From the NCBI GenBank assembly GCA_903884655.1, contig CAISFO010000044.1, positions 1 through 64,000 on the forward strand: DNA of 64,000 bases, given 5' to 3'. Under the pieces are notes generated by a model. That model was not told where the DNA came from. It worked only from the letters and a program-made list of their open reading frames with translations, and did no database searches. This DNA is from an uncultured Holophagaceae bacterium (GTDB taxonomy: Bacteria; Acidobacteriota; Holophagae; Holophagales; Holophagaceae). Position numbers and translations under genes: made by a program. Below are positions 47,081-56,318 of this stretch, one piece after another (position 1 is the stretch's first letter; each line of letters starts with the position of its first letter).

Positions 47081-48322
47081 ATGGACGTCCCGCCCTCGCC
47101 CCCCATGCCCGCAGCGCCGACCACGCCGCCTGAGATCTCGCTCTGCCTGGAACTGGGCCAGGCCTTCCAGGCCTTCGGCATCCCCGCGCACCGCTTCGAG
47201 GATGCGCTGGCCCGCATCGCAGCGAGGCTGGGCCTGGAGGGCCAGTTCTTCGCCCTGCCCACGGCCTTCTTCGCCTCTCTGGGCAGGAGTGGCCACCACT
47301 GGACCTTCATCCAGCGCAGCCCCTCCGGAGAGGTCAACCTTGCCAAGCTGTCGGACTTGCAGGAGACCACGGATGCCCTCCTGGAAGGCCGCCTGTCCAC
47401 CGCCGAGGCCCGCGTTCAGGTCCGGAACATCCTCGCAGCCCCTGACCGCTGGGGGCCCCTCCTGACGATTGCCTGCTTTGGCCTGGGATCGGCTCCTGCC
47501 GCTGTGTTCTTCGGTGGCGGCTGGCGGGAAATGGCGATCACCGCCCTGCTGGGGAGCCTCGTGGGCCTCACTGCGGTGCTGCTGGGCCGGACGGCTGGGT
47601 CTGCTCGCCTGGTCTATCCCGTGGCGGGCACCCTGGTGGGCTTCCTGGCCCCCGCGGCTGCCCACAGCTGCAGCCATGTCTCGCCCCATGTCCTGACGGT
47701 GGCCGGCCTCATCGTCCTGCTGCCCGGCCTGCGGCTGGTGGTGTCCATGAACGAACTGGCCACAGGCAACCTGGTGGCCGGCACCGCCCGCCTGGTGGAT
47801 ACCGCCATGACTTTCCTGTCCCTCGGGTTCGGCGTGGCCCTGGGCCAGCGGCTCGCTGCGCCGATGCTTGACCGGGCTCTGCAGGGCGTGCCCCTGCCCC
47901 TGCCCGGTTGGACCCTCCTGCCCACCCTGCTGCTGGCGGCCATGGCCTTCGTGGTGATCTTCAAGGCCCGGTTCAAGGACCTGCCCTGGATCTTCGCGGC
48001 CTGCGTCCTCGCGTTCTACGGCACCCGCCAGGGCGCTGTCCTGCTGGGCCCCCAGTTCGGCGTGGGGCTCGGCGCCTTCGTCCTGGGGCTGGGCAGCAAC
48101 CTCTACACCCGCCTCCAGCATCGTCCGTCTGTCGTGACCCTGCTGCCGGGCCTGATGGTGCTGGTGCCTGGAGGCTTGGGGTTCCGGGGCCTGGAATTCA
48201 TCATCCAGAAACAGCTGGTGGTGGGTCTCGACACGGCCTTCCAGGCCCTCTTCGTGGCCATTGCCCTGCTGACGGGATTGCTGCTCGCTCACGCGGCGGT
48301 GCAGCCCCGGACTGCGCTTTAG
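47081..48322 (+). CDS. Threonine/serine exporter (ThrE) family protein
   Basis: From the ATG at 47081 (MDVPPSPPMPAAP) the 413-residue protein has the ThrE N-terminal domain (LCLELGQAFQAFGIPAHRFED, then a helical membrane part with GLIVLLPGLRLVVSMNELATGNLV) and the C-terminal ThrE_2 domain (FYGTRQGAVLLGPQFGVGLG, LLPGLMVLVPGGLGFRG). About ten membrane segments are visible. Family members export threonine and serine. The stop overlaps that of the convergent GAPDH gene. Confidence 0.87.
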   Translation: MDVPPSPPMPAAPTTPPEISLCLELGQAFQAFGIPAHRFEDALARIAARLGLEGQFFALPTAFFASLGRSGHHWTFIQRSPSGEVNLAKLSDLQETTDALLEGRLSTAEARVQVRNILAAPDRWGPLLTIACFGLGSAPAAVFFGGGWREMAITALLGSLVGLTAVLLGRTAGSARLVYPVAGTLVGFLAPAAAHSCSHVSPHVLTVAGLIVLLPGLRLVVSMNELATGNLVAGTARLVDTAMTFLSLGFGVALGQRLAAPMLDRALQGVPLPLPGWTLLPTLLLAAMAFVVIFKARFKDLPWIFAACVLAFYGTRQGAVLLGPQFGVGLGAFVLGLGSNLYTRLQHRPSVVTLLPGLMVLVPGGLGFRGLEFIIQKQLVVGLDTAFQALFVAIALLTGLLLAHAAVQPRTAL

Positions 48323-49761
48323 GGCAGCACCGGCAGCTCGATGCCGGCCATCTTCTGCACCATCCGGACCACCTGGCAGCTGTAGCCGAACTCGTTGTCG
48401 TACCACACGTACAGGACGCAGCGATTGCCCTCGACGATGGTTGCCAGGGAGTCCACCACGCCCGCATGGCGGGAGCCGACGAAATCGCTGGACACCACCT
48501 CGGGTGAATTGGTGTAGTCGATCTGGTTCTGGAGCGGTGACTCCAGGGACATGCCCCGCAGGTAGCCGTTGAGCTCGGCCACCGTCGCCGCCTGGCCCAG
48601 CTCCAGGTTGAGGATGGCCAGCGACACATTGGGAGTGGGCACGCGGATGGCGTTGCCGGTGAGCTTGCCGCCCAGGTCCGGAATGACCTTGGCCACGGCC
48701 TTGGCAGCGCCGGTCTCGGTGATGACCATGTTCAGCGGTGCGCTGCGGCCCCGGCGGGAAGCCTTGTGGTAGTTGTCGATGAGGTTCTGGTCGTTGGTGT
48801 AGGAGTGGCAGGTCTCGATGTGGCCATGCAGGATGCCGTAGCGGTCGTTCAGGGCCTTCAGGACCGGTACGATGGCGTTGGTGGTGCAGCTGGCGGCGGA
48901 GAAGATCGTTTCGTCGGCGGTGATCAGCTCGTGGTTGACGCCGGCCACCACGTTGGGAATGTCCCCCTTCCCTGGCGCGGTGAGGATGACCTTGGCGATG
49001 CCCGGCGCCTGGAGGTGCCGACTCAATCCGGCCCGATCCCGCCACTTGCCCGTATTGTCGATCAGGATGGCGTTGCGGATGCCGTACTGGGTGTAGTCCA
49101 CGGTCTCCGGGCTGTCCGCGTAGATGATGCGGATCATGTTGCCGTTGGCGATGATGGCGTTCTCGTCCTCGTCGATGGTGATGATGCCGTTGAAGGGCCC
49201 GTGCACCGAGTCCCGGCGCAGGAGGCTGGCCCGCTTGAGCAGGTCGTCGGCCGCGCCCTTGCGCACGACGGCGGCCTTGAGGCGGAACTTCTCGCCGCTG
49301 CCGGCCTTCTCGATCAGGATGCGGGCCAGCAGGCGGCCGATGCGGCCGAACCCGTAGAGGACGATGTCCTGGGGCTCGTCCAGGATGGGGCTGACTCCCG
49401 TGTTGACGCTGGCCAGTTCCCGGCGCACGTAGTCATCGGGATTCAGGCCGCCCCCCTCGGTGGAGAAGTGGAAGGTCAGCTTGCCCAGGTCGATGCGGGC
49501 CGGAGCCAGGTCCAGCTTGCTGATGGCCACCAGCAAGGGGAAGGAGTCCGTTACCGACAGTTCGTTGTCGAGAATCTGCCGGGCGAAGCGGTGGGCCTTG
49601 AGGATGTCGATGGCCGTGCTGTTGACCAGGGAGCGGCCATACACGGTAAGCACGATGTTCTTCTCGCGGTAGAGACTCCCGAGGATCGGCAGCATCCGCT
49701 CCGCGGTGGCTTCCTGGGACTGCCATTCCTTGAGGTAGTTGTCCTGTTTCGCGCCGGTCAT
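48319..49761 (-). CDS. gap: Long-form glyceraldehyde-3-phosphate dehydrogenase
   Basis: From the ATG at 49761 (MTGAKQDNYLKEWQSQEA) the protein is 480 residues, longer than the usual 330-340. Residues from about 130 form a normal GAPDH with the NAD fold (VLYGFGRIGRLLARIL) and catalytic cysteine in SAASCTTNAIVPVL, ending with WYDNEFGYSCQVVRM. The extra 125 or so N-terminal residues are helical and occur in a subgroup of bacterial GAPDHs. It interconverts glyceraldehyde-3-phosphate and 1,3-bisphosphoglycerate. AGGAG stands 11 bp before the ATG, and a GTG four codons upstream is possible. Confidence 0.9.
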   Translation of the reverse strand: MTGAKQDNYLKEWQSQEATAERMLPILGSLYREKNIVLTVYGRSLVNSTAIDILKAHRFARQILDNELSVTDSFPLLVAISKLDLAPARIDLGKLTFHFSTEGGGLNPDDYVRRELASVNTGVSPILDEPQDIVLYGFGRIGRLLARILIEKAGSGEKFRLKAAVVRKGAADDLLKRASLLRRDSVHGPFNGIITIDEDENAIIANGNMIRIIYADSPETVDYTQYGIRNAILIDNTGKWRDRAGLSRHLQAPGIAKVILTAPGKGDIPNVVAGVNHELITADETIFSAASCTTNAIVPVLKALNDRYGILHGHIETCHSYTNDQNLIDNYHKASRRGRSAPLNMVITETGAAKAVAKVIPDLGGKLTGNAIRVPTPNVSLAILNLELGQAATVAELNGYLRGMSLESPLQNQIDYTNSPEVVSSDFVGSRHAGVVDSLATIVEGNRCVLYVWYDNEFGYSCQVVRMVQKMAGIELPVLP

Positions 49762-49898
49762 GATGTGGATCACTCCTGAATGAAATTCACTGTCTGAACC
49801 GTGACTGGCTCCGAACATTCCATTTTGCCCGGGGATGGAGGCGTCGACAAGGATGGGTACCGGAACGCTGCCAGCCGATGGCCACGCCCAGCCGCCAC

Positions 49899-51179
49899 TC
49901 AGTCGGCCACGGGTCGAGCGGACCTTCCACTGGCGACAAACGTCGCCAGGGCCACTGCCTGCAGGGCCAGAACCAGGCCAAAGCTGATCTGCATGGCCTG
50001 GGTTGGAGTAGCGCCTCGCCTGGCCGCGGCGTCGATGACCCCACCGACACCCCACTGCACGGCGAAGGCGCCAATGAATAGCACCAGGTTGTAGAGGCTG
50101 TTCGCCCGTCCGGTGAGCTCATCCGGGAAGAAGAGATTGATCCGGGCCTGAAGCAGGGTGGTCACCGTGGCGAACAGGGCAAAGGGGATCCACAGCAACC
50201 AGGCCCACGAGGCGGTCACCGTCAGGATCGCCACCTGGGCCAGGAGGGTGCCGAGCAGCCCCCGGGATACCACCTGGGACACCGTCAATCCCGGCTTGCC
50301 GTCATCGGACACGTGGCGCGGCGCCCACCAGCCCAGCCCCAGGTAGGCCAGCAGCAGGAAGAAGTTGAAAGCGAACAGGATGCGGGAGGTCTGGGCCGGG
50401 CTCATCTTCAGCACGGTGGTCATCCACGGACCCACCCAGAGCGTCTGCAATGCGATGAACGCGCCCTGGTTGACCATGCCCAGCAGGGCCATGCGCCGGA
50501 AGGCCGCCTCCCTGAAAATTCGTCCATAGCCCTCCCGGGAGCCGGTTCGAGCGCCAGGACCAGCTGAAGGGGTCAGCGGCCGGGCGGGGTTCACGCACTC
50601 GACGTCCCGAAGCAACAGGAAGATGGCCGCCGCGGCCAGGAGGATCAATAGGGCCATGAACCAGAACACACCCCGCCATCCCACCACTGCCATCGCGGCC
50701 GTGACCGGCACCGTCGCGGCCAGGACCCCCGAGGTGCCCGCCACCAGCATCCAGCTGGCCACCTGGCTCTGCCGCTCCGGTGGGAAGCCGCGCCGATAGG
50801 CCTTGAAGGGCGCCATGAGGCAGGCCGAGACCCCACCACCGATCAGCGCGCGGCCCACCCACAACCCGAGCAGGGAGGTGCTGCTGGCGAAAATCGCCGC
50901 CCCCGCCGCCGCGAACAGCAGCAGCGTCGCCTCTGTCTTGCGCGGGCCGTACTTGTCCAGCCAGATGCCCACGGGTAGCTGCAAGGCGGCGAAACTCAGG
51001 AGGTAGGCGGAGGACAGCAGCCCCAGATCGGCCTTCGAAAGACCCAGTTCGGCCAGGAGCGCCGGGGCGATCACCGCATTGATGGACCGGAAGGCGTAGG
51101 ACAGCAGGTAGGCTGCGGCGAAGCAGAGGAACACGCGGGTCGCCAGCGCCCTGCGCAGGACCGGGGAGGGCTCCGCCAT
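49899..51179 (-). CDS. Major facilitator superfamily transporter
   Basis: The 426-residue protein has 12 predicted helices and the MFS loop 2-3 motif (LQLPVGIWLDKYGPRKTE, with the G-x-x-x-D-K-x-G-P-R-K pattern). The N-terminal half shows AYLLSYAFRSINAVIAPALL, which recalls sugar-phosphate/nitrate-type MFS carriers, but the substrate is unknown. It follows pheA by 9 bp on the same strand and may be part of that operon. The 137 bp between it and the GAPDH gene hold no recognised feature beyond the GAPDH leader. Confidence 0.88.
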   Translation of the reverse strand: MAEPSPVLRRALATRVFLCFAAAYLLSYAFRSINAVIAPALLAELGLSKADLGLLSSAYLLSFAALQLPVGIWLDKYGPRKTEATLLLFAAAGAAIFASSTSLLGLWVGRALIGGGVSACLMAPFKAYRRGFPPERQSQVASWMLVAGTSGVLAATVPVTAAMAVVGWRGVFWFMALLILLAAAAIFLLLRDVECVNPARPLTPSAGPGARTGSREGYGRIFREAAFRRMALLGMVNQGAFIALQTLWVGPWMTTVLKMSPAQTSRILFAFNFFLLLAYLGLGWWAPRHVSDDGKPGLTVSQVVSRGLLGTLLAQVAILTVTASWAWLLWIPFALFATVTTLLQARINLFFPDELTGRANSLYNLVLFIGAFAVQWGVGGVIDAAARRGATPTQAMQISFGLVLALQAVALATFVASGRSARPVAD

Positions 51180-51188
51180 CCCGGAGGC

Positions 51189-52001
51189 CTAGCCCTTGAA
51201 CCTTGGATAGGACCCGAGCACCCGCAGCATCACGGCATATTCCCCCAGGTGGTCCAGGGCGCGCCGGACGGGCTCCTCCTGGATCGAGCCGATGAAGTCG
51301 ATGTAGAAGAGGTACTCCCAGGGACTGCCCTGCAGGGGCCGGGATTCAATCTTGGTGAGGTCGAGGTCCCGCAGGGCGAACACACTCATGGCCTTGAACA
51401 GGGCCCCCGGGACGTTCTTGAGGGTGAACACGATGGACGTCTTGGCCTCGCCCAGGAAGGGCTTCGGCTCCCGCTGGATGGCCAGGAAGCGGGTGTAGTT
51501 CTCGGGGTCATCCTCGATGCCTTCTTCCAGGACCTGCATGCCGTAGAGCTCCGCCGCGCGCCGGGAGGCGATGGCCGCCGTATCCCGGGCGCCCGATTCC
51601 TTGAGCAGCTTCACACTGCCCGCCGTGTCGTAGCCCTGCTCGGCCTGGATGCCATGGCTCCGCAGGTAGCTGGCGCACTGGCCCAGAGCCTGCGGGTGGC
51701 TGAGGGCCTTGCGCAGGTCCCGCTTGTCCACGCCAGGGGCGACGATCAGGCAGTGCCGGACGCGCAGGAAGTACTCGCCCACGATCTTCAGGTCATTCCG
51801 CAACAGCAGGTCGTAGTTCTGGTGGATGCTGCCCGCCAGGGAGTTCTCGATGGGAATCATGGCCGTCTGACAGACACCCGAGTTCACGGCCTCGAACACG
51901 GCCTCGAAGGACTCGCAGGGGAAGGTCTCGACGCCGCCGAAATGACCCAGGAGCGCCTGCTCGGAATAGGCCCCCGCCTCACCTTGGAATGCGACTTTCA
52001 T
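51189..52001 (-). CDS. pheA: Prephenate dehydratase with ACT domain
   Basis: The 270-residue protein has a prephenate dehydratase domain (MKVAFQGEAGAYSEQALLGH, IPIENSLAGSI, ENYTRFLAI with the catalytic TRF) and a C-terminal ACT domain (KNVPGALFKAMSVFALRD, ESRPLQG) that binds phenylalanine as feedback inhibitor. It makes phenylpyruvate from prephenate. No chorismate-mutase domain is fused. It overlaps the aminotransferase stop as ATGA, forming a phenylalanine-synthesis pair. Confidence 0.94.
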   Translation of the reverse strand: MKVAFQGEAGAYSEQALLGHFGGVETFPCESFEAVFEAVNSGVCQTAMIPIENSLAGSIHQNYDLLLRNDLKIVGEYFLRVRHCLIVAPGVDKRDLRKALSHPQALGQCASYLRSHGIQAEQGYDTAGSVKLLKESGARDTAAIASRRAAELYGMQVLEEGIEDDPENYTRFLAIQREPKPFLGEAKTSIVFTLKNVPGALFKAMSVFALRDLDLTKIESRPLQGSPWEYLFYIDFIGSIQEEPVRRALDHLGEYAVMLRVLGSYPRFKG

Positions 52002-53194
52002 CGGACCTCCACAGACTGCCGCTCCGCCCACTCGACGATCTTCCTGAATCCGGCTTCCACATCCTCGTCGGAGGCCGCGATGGTCATGCGCACGAAGCCT
52101 TCGCCCTGCTCGCCAAAGGCGGACCCCGGGACCAGTCCCACCTGGGCTTCGTCCAGGATCCGTTCGCAGATCTCCACCGAGGACCGCTTCAGTGGGCGGA
52201 AATCCAGGAAGAAGTAGAAGGCGCCCTGGGGCGGTGTGACCAGGACCTTGGTGCTGCCCAGGTCCTGGGCGATGCGCAGGACCGCCGCCCGGCGCCGCCC
52301 GTAGGCAGCCCGCATGTCGGCGGTGGCCTGCTGAATGGCGGGATCGCTCAAGGCGAAGGCCGCGGCCTTCTGGATGAAGGGAGCCACGCACGTGATGGAG
52401 TTCTGTCCCGCCTTCAAGGCATTCCCGATGACCTGGGCCGGGGCCGCGAGAAAGCCCACCCGCCAGCCGGTCATGGCGTAGGTCTTGGACAGGCTGTTGA
52501 CGATGAGCGTCCGGTCCTTGGCGCCCGCCACCGCCGCGGCGCTGGTGGGACGATCGCCGTAGTGCAGGCTGCCGTAGACCTCGTCGCTGACGATCCACAG
52601 GTCATGGACCCGGGCCAGCTCCTGCAGCGCCTGGAGGTACTCCCGAGTAGGGTAGGCGCCCGTGGGATTGGAGGGGTAGTTCAGCACGATCACCCGGGAC
52701 TTCGGCGTGAGCGCCTTCTCCCAGGCGTCCAGGGAGGGGATGAACCCGTGCTCGGCGGGCGCCGGGACGCGGACCACCTGCCCGCGCAGCATGGTGGCCA
52801 TGTTGGCGTGGGTGGCCCAGGAGGGGTCGGGAACCAGCACTTCGTCACCCGGGTTCAGGATGGCCTGCATGGCCGTGTAGTAGGCGTGGATGCCACCGTG
52901 GGTCACCAGGATCTCCGAACCCGGATCGTAGGCCACGCCTTCGTCCCGCTGCAGCTTCGCGGCGATGGCCTGGCGCAGGTCCGGATAGCCGCTGGAAGGG
53001 CCGTAGTGGGTCAATCCGCCCTGCATGGCCCGGAGCGCCGCGTCGAGCACCGAAGGTGGTGTGGCGAAATCCGGATCGCCCACCTGCAGGCCGATGATGG
53101 GCTGCCCGCTGGCCTTCAGCGCCAGGATCCGGTCCGCCATGGCGACGGTGGCGGACTGGCGGATCAGATCGAACTGCTGGTTCAACGACGTCAT
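51998..53194 (-). CDS. Class I aminotransferase, likely aromatic/prephenate type
   Basis: From the ATG at 53194 (MTSLNQQFDLIRQSATVAMA) the 398-residue protein is a fold-type I PLP aminotransferase: LQVGDPDFATPPSVLDA, NYPSNPTGAYPTREYL, SDEVYGSLHYGD and the PLP lysine in NSLSKTYAMTGWRVGF. Its tight coupling to pheA suggests it aminates phenylpyruvate or prephenate. Aspartate aminotransferase activity is equally possible from the family. It is divergent from the S9 peptidase gene. Confidence 0.9.
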   Translation of the reverse strand: MTSLNQQFDLIRQSATVAMADRILALKASGQPIIGLQVGDPDFATPPSVLDAALRAMQGGLTHYGPSSGYPDLRQAIAAKLQRDEGVAYDPGSEILVTHGGIHAYYTAMQAILNPGDEVLVPDPSWATHANMATMLRGQVVRVPAPAEHGFIPSLDAWEKALTPKSRVIVLNYPSNPTGAYPTREYLQALQELARVHDLWIVSDEVYGSLHYGDRPTSAAAVAGAKDRTLIVNSLSKTYAMTGWRVGFLAAPAQVIGNALKAGQNSITCVAPFIQKAAAFALSDPAIQQATADMRAAYGRRRAAVLRIAQDLGSTKVLVTPPQGAFYFFLDFRPLKRSSVEICERILDEAQVGLVPGSAFGEQGEGFVRMTIAASDEDVEAGFRKIVEWAERQSVEVR

Positions 53195-53340
53195 GGATTT
53201 TCCAAAACTCCATGTTGGCATTGCGGCCTCCGGATTGCCGCGAGGGGATGCTGTTATTTCTTCCTGGGTGCGCCTGGCGGAACTGGACCAGCGTTTCGGC
53301 AAGCCCTCGTGTTACGATGTTTTACCGCCCCGGAGTTCCC

Positions 53341-55254
53341 ATGCGTGCCCTGCTTCTGGCCCTGGCGCTGCCCCTGCTGGCCCAGGATCTGCCCATGCCC
53401 GCCAACCTCAAGGCGGACGGTGTGGCTCCCATTCCCATCGCACTCATGAAAGAGCTCAGCCGCTACAGCGAATCCCGGGGAGCCGTTCTGTCGGACTGGC
53501 ATCCCCTGCGACGCGAGCTGCTGATCGCGACCCGCTTCGGCGACGTGCCCCATCTGCATCGGGTGGCCCAGCCCATGGGCGCCCGCACCCAGGTGACCTT
53601 CGGTCCGGAGCGGATCAGCAGCGGGACCTTCGAGCCCACCATGGGGAACTTCCTCGTCTACGGTCAGGATACGGGTGGTGGAGAGTTCTTCCAGTTCTAC
53701 CGGCTCGACCTCCAGACCCGAAACACAACCCTGCTGACCGATGGCAAGAGCCGAAACACTGGCGCCCGGTTCAGTCCCGATGGCCGCTGGCTCAGCTATG
53801 CCAGCACCCGGCGCAACGGCACCGACACGGACATCTGGCTCATGAACCCCCTCCATCCTGAAGGCGCCCGCCTGCTGCTGCAGGTGCAGGGTGGCGGCTG
53901 GGAGGCGGTGGACTGGAGCCGGGATGGAAGGCACCTCCTGGTGGAAAACGGCCTGAGCATCACAGAGACCGAGCTGTACAGCGTGGAGGTCTCGACTGGA
54001 AAGAAGCTGCGCCTGAGCCCTGAGGGCAAGGTGGCCGCCTACGGCAACCCCACCTTCAGCGCCGATGGCAAGGGGGTCTACCTCACCACGGACCTGGACT
54101 CCGAGTTCCAGCGGCTGGCCTACCTGGACCTGGCCAAGGGCAGCTTCCGGTTCCTGCGTCCCGCGCTGCGCTGGAATGTGAGCAGCCTGGCCCTGAGCCG
54201 CGACGGCCGACACCTCGCCTACGAGGTGAATGAGGACGGGCTTTCCGTCCTGCGGGTGCTGGAGACGGCCACGGGCAAAGAGAGGCCCCTGCCGCGGCTG
54301 CCCAAGGGCGGCGTTTCAGGCATCAGCTGGCGCCCCAACGGTCTGGATCTCGCCTTCACCATCAACAGCGCCCAGAGTCCCTCGGATGTCTACTCTCTGC
54401 ACCTGCCCACGAAGAAGCTCACCCGTTGGACCCAGAGCGAGACCGGCTACGTGGATGCCGCCACCTTCCGCGAACCCGAGCTCATCCACTGGAAGTCCTT
54501 CGACGGCCTGGGCATCTCAGGCTTCCTCTACCGCCCGGACCCGGCCCGGTTCCAGGGGCCCAGGCCGGTGATCGTCAATATCCATGGCGGCCCGGAAGGC
54601 CAATTCAAACCCGGCTATCTCGGTGCGACCAACTACCTCATCAACGAGCTCGGCTGCGCGGTGCTCTACCCCAATGTCCGGGGCTCCAGCGGCTATGGAA
54701 AGACCTTCCTGGACCTGGACAATGGCTTCAAGCGTGAAGACAGTGTCATGGACATCGGCGCACTGCTTGACTGGATCGTCGGTCAGCCCAGCCTCGACAA
54801 GGACCGCGTGATGGTCACCGGCGGCAGCTACGGCGGCTACATGACCCTGGCCTGCATGACCCACTTCAACGCCCGCCTGCGCTGCGGCGTGGACGTGGTG
54901 GGCATCTCCAACTTCGTCACCTTCCTGCAGAACACCCAGGGCTATCGCCGAGACCTGCGCCGAGTGGAGTACGGCGATGAGCGCGACCCCAAGATGCGGG
55001 AGTTCCTCACTCGCATCAGTCCCACCACCAATGCCTCGAAGATCACCAAGCCCATGTTCATCGTGCAGGGGCACAACGATCCCCGCGTGCCCTACTCCGA
55101 AGCCACCCAGATGGTGGAAGCCATCCGCAGGAACCAGGGGCCGGTATGGTACCTCGAAGCCGCCGACGAGGGCCACGGCTTCGCGAAGAAGGCCAACCGC
55201 GATGTCCAGTTCGCCGCCACGGTGCTCTTCATCAAACAGCACCTCATCAAGTAG
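53341..55254 (+). CDS. Secreted S9-family prolyl oligopeptidase-like peptidase
   Basis: The 637-residue protein has a short signal peptide (MRALLLALALPLLAQ), a beta-propeller of WD40/TolB-like repeats (about 40-370; e.g. ARFSPDGRWLSYAST, PTFSADGKGVYLTT) and a C-terminal alpha/beta hydrolase with the serine motif GGSYGGYMT, the aspartate in GHNDPRVPY and histidine in DEGHGF. It probably cleaves dipeptides or acyl-peptides in the periplasm or outside. The ATG follows a GGAGTTCCC sequence. Confidence 0.92.
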   Translation: MRALLLALALPLLAQDLPMPANLKADGVAPIPIALMKELSRYSESRGAVLSDWHPLRRELLIATRFGDVPHLHRVAQPMGARTQVTFGPERISSGTFEPTMGNFLVYGQDTGGGEFFQFYRLDLQTRNTTLLTDGKSRNTGARFSPDGRWLSYASTRRNGTDTDIWLMNPLHPEGARLLLQVQGGGWEAVDWSRDGRHLLVENGLSITETELYSVEVSTGKKLRLSPEGKVAAYGNPTFSADGKGVYLTTDLDSEFQRLAYLDLAKGSFRFLRPALRWNVSSLALSRDGRHLAYEVNEDGLSVLRVLETATGKERPLPRLPKGGVSGISWRPNGLDLAFTINSAQSPSDVYSLHLPTKKLTRWTQSETGYVDAATFREPELIHWKSFDGLGISGFLYRPDPARFQGPRPVIVNIHGGPEGQFKPGYLGATNYLINELGCAVLYPNVRGSSGYGKTFLDLDNGFKREDSVMDIGALLDWIVGQPSLDKDRVMVTGGSYGGYMTLACMTHFNARLRCGVDVVGISNFVTFLQNTQGYRRDLRRVEYGDERDPKMREFLTRISPTTNASKITKPMFIVQGHNDPRVPYSEATQMVEAIRRNQGPVWYLEAADEGHGFAKKANRDVQFAATVLFIKQHLIK

Positions 55255-55335
55255 GAGAACCTCTGGAACATCTGACCGGAAGGCCCCGGACAGCCGAGGG
55301 CCCAGGCCAGCCGGAGTCGGGACCTGTGTCCAGTT

Positions 55336-55869
55336 TCAGTTGGCCTTGACAGTGAATTCCCAGGCTTCCACATCCGTGAAGATGGCGTACTCGCCGGGAG
55401 GAAGGACCAACGGCAGGGTCAGGGTCACGCTCCCATCGGAGGCCTGAACGGGCTTGGGACGCTGACCCAGGGGGATGATCTCATTTGGCTGGGCCGGGAA
55501 GAAGTCGTTGCCGACCACCTTCATCACCCAGGACCTCTGGCCCGACTTCCTCTCCAGCTTCACGAGGTTGATGGGATTGGCCAGGCTCTTCAGGTCGATG
55601 GAGCCCATGTCGATGTAGATCGGAGACCCGCTCACGGATCGATCCGACGTGTCGCCCCTCACCTCGAAATAGACGGTCCAGCTCGAATTCCCACGGGTCG
55701 ACCGGGCGGGCTTGATGGGCGTGGCCTCCAGGGCCACACGGGAATCGTCGGCCATCACGAGCTGGATCCTTGCCTCGGTTGGCCTGAAGTTCCAATTGAG
55801 GTCCTGCGCATGGACTGGAACCGCCCCCAGCAGCAGGGGCATGACGAAGAGCAGGGTTCGTAGTCTCAT
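55336..55869 (-). CDS. Small secreted hypothetical protein
   Basis: From the ATG at 55869 (GAGAAGG lies seven bases upstream) the 177-residue protein has a signal peptide (MRLRTLLFVMPLLLGAVPVH) and a beta-rich body (LPPGEYAIFTDVEAWEFTVK at the end). It looks like an immunoglobulin-type or lipocalin-sized periplasmic domain, but no family was recognised. A longer in-frame extension from 55974 shows no coding character. It converges on the S9 peptidase gene. Confidence 0.6.
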   Translation of the reverse strand: MRLRTLLFVMPLLLGAVPVHAQDLNWNFRPTEARIQLVMADDSRVALEATPIKPARSTRGNSSWTVYFEVRGDTSDRSVSGSPIYIDMGSIDLKSLANPINLVKLERKSGQRSWVMKVVGNDFFPAQPNEIIPLGQRPKPVQASDGSVTLTLPLVLPPGEYAIFTDVEAWEFTVKAN

Positions 55870-56318
55870 GGTCATCCTTCTCACCAATAAATCGATCAAC
55901 TGGTCAGCGGGGCAGAGGCGGTTCTCATTGTCAGGAAAGGGTCGAAAGAGCCTTTTTAATATAGGACGTTCCAAAACGAGGACCAGGATTTACCTAGTGA
56001 CTGGCGATTTCAAGGCTGCCTTTTGTCCAGATCCTGGCGGTGGGGGCAAGGATGTTGGGAAAGACCTTCACGCTGATCCTGGATCAGTGTTTGGGGGTCT
56101 TCGTGAGTTCCGTAGATCTGGAATATCAACAGAAGTGAGCGATGCCATGGGTTCGACACCCTCGAAGTGGCATTGCAACATCCGGGCCGCCTCCTCACTC
56201 CCCCGGGGGCCGGGAATAGCCAGGGGTCCAGGCGCAGGATGGATATGGTTTGAATATTTGAAGAAAATTTTAGTGCATTCTAATCAAATTCGCTTCATTC
56301 TTGAAAGCGAGGTGTACT
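55870..56318. other. Non-coding gap upstream of clpB
   Basis: This 449-bp stretch separates the small secreted protein (minus) from clpB (plus). It is less GC-rich than the genes, most so from 56240 on, where clpB transcription is expected to start. Short open frames cross it but lack ribosome-binding sites and family likeness. No clear CIRCE palindrome or heat-shock-type promoter could be identified, and no other feature was recognised. Confidence 0.5.

Noticed and set aside
55870-56318. CIRCE or heat-shock sigma promoter before clpB
   Set aside because: No inverted repeat of the CIRCE type was found; CTTGAAA occurs near 56300 but is too close to the start codon to serve as a -35 box, and a TTGAAG-17-TAATCA pair at 56258-56286 matches the -10 consensus poorly.
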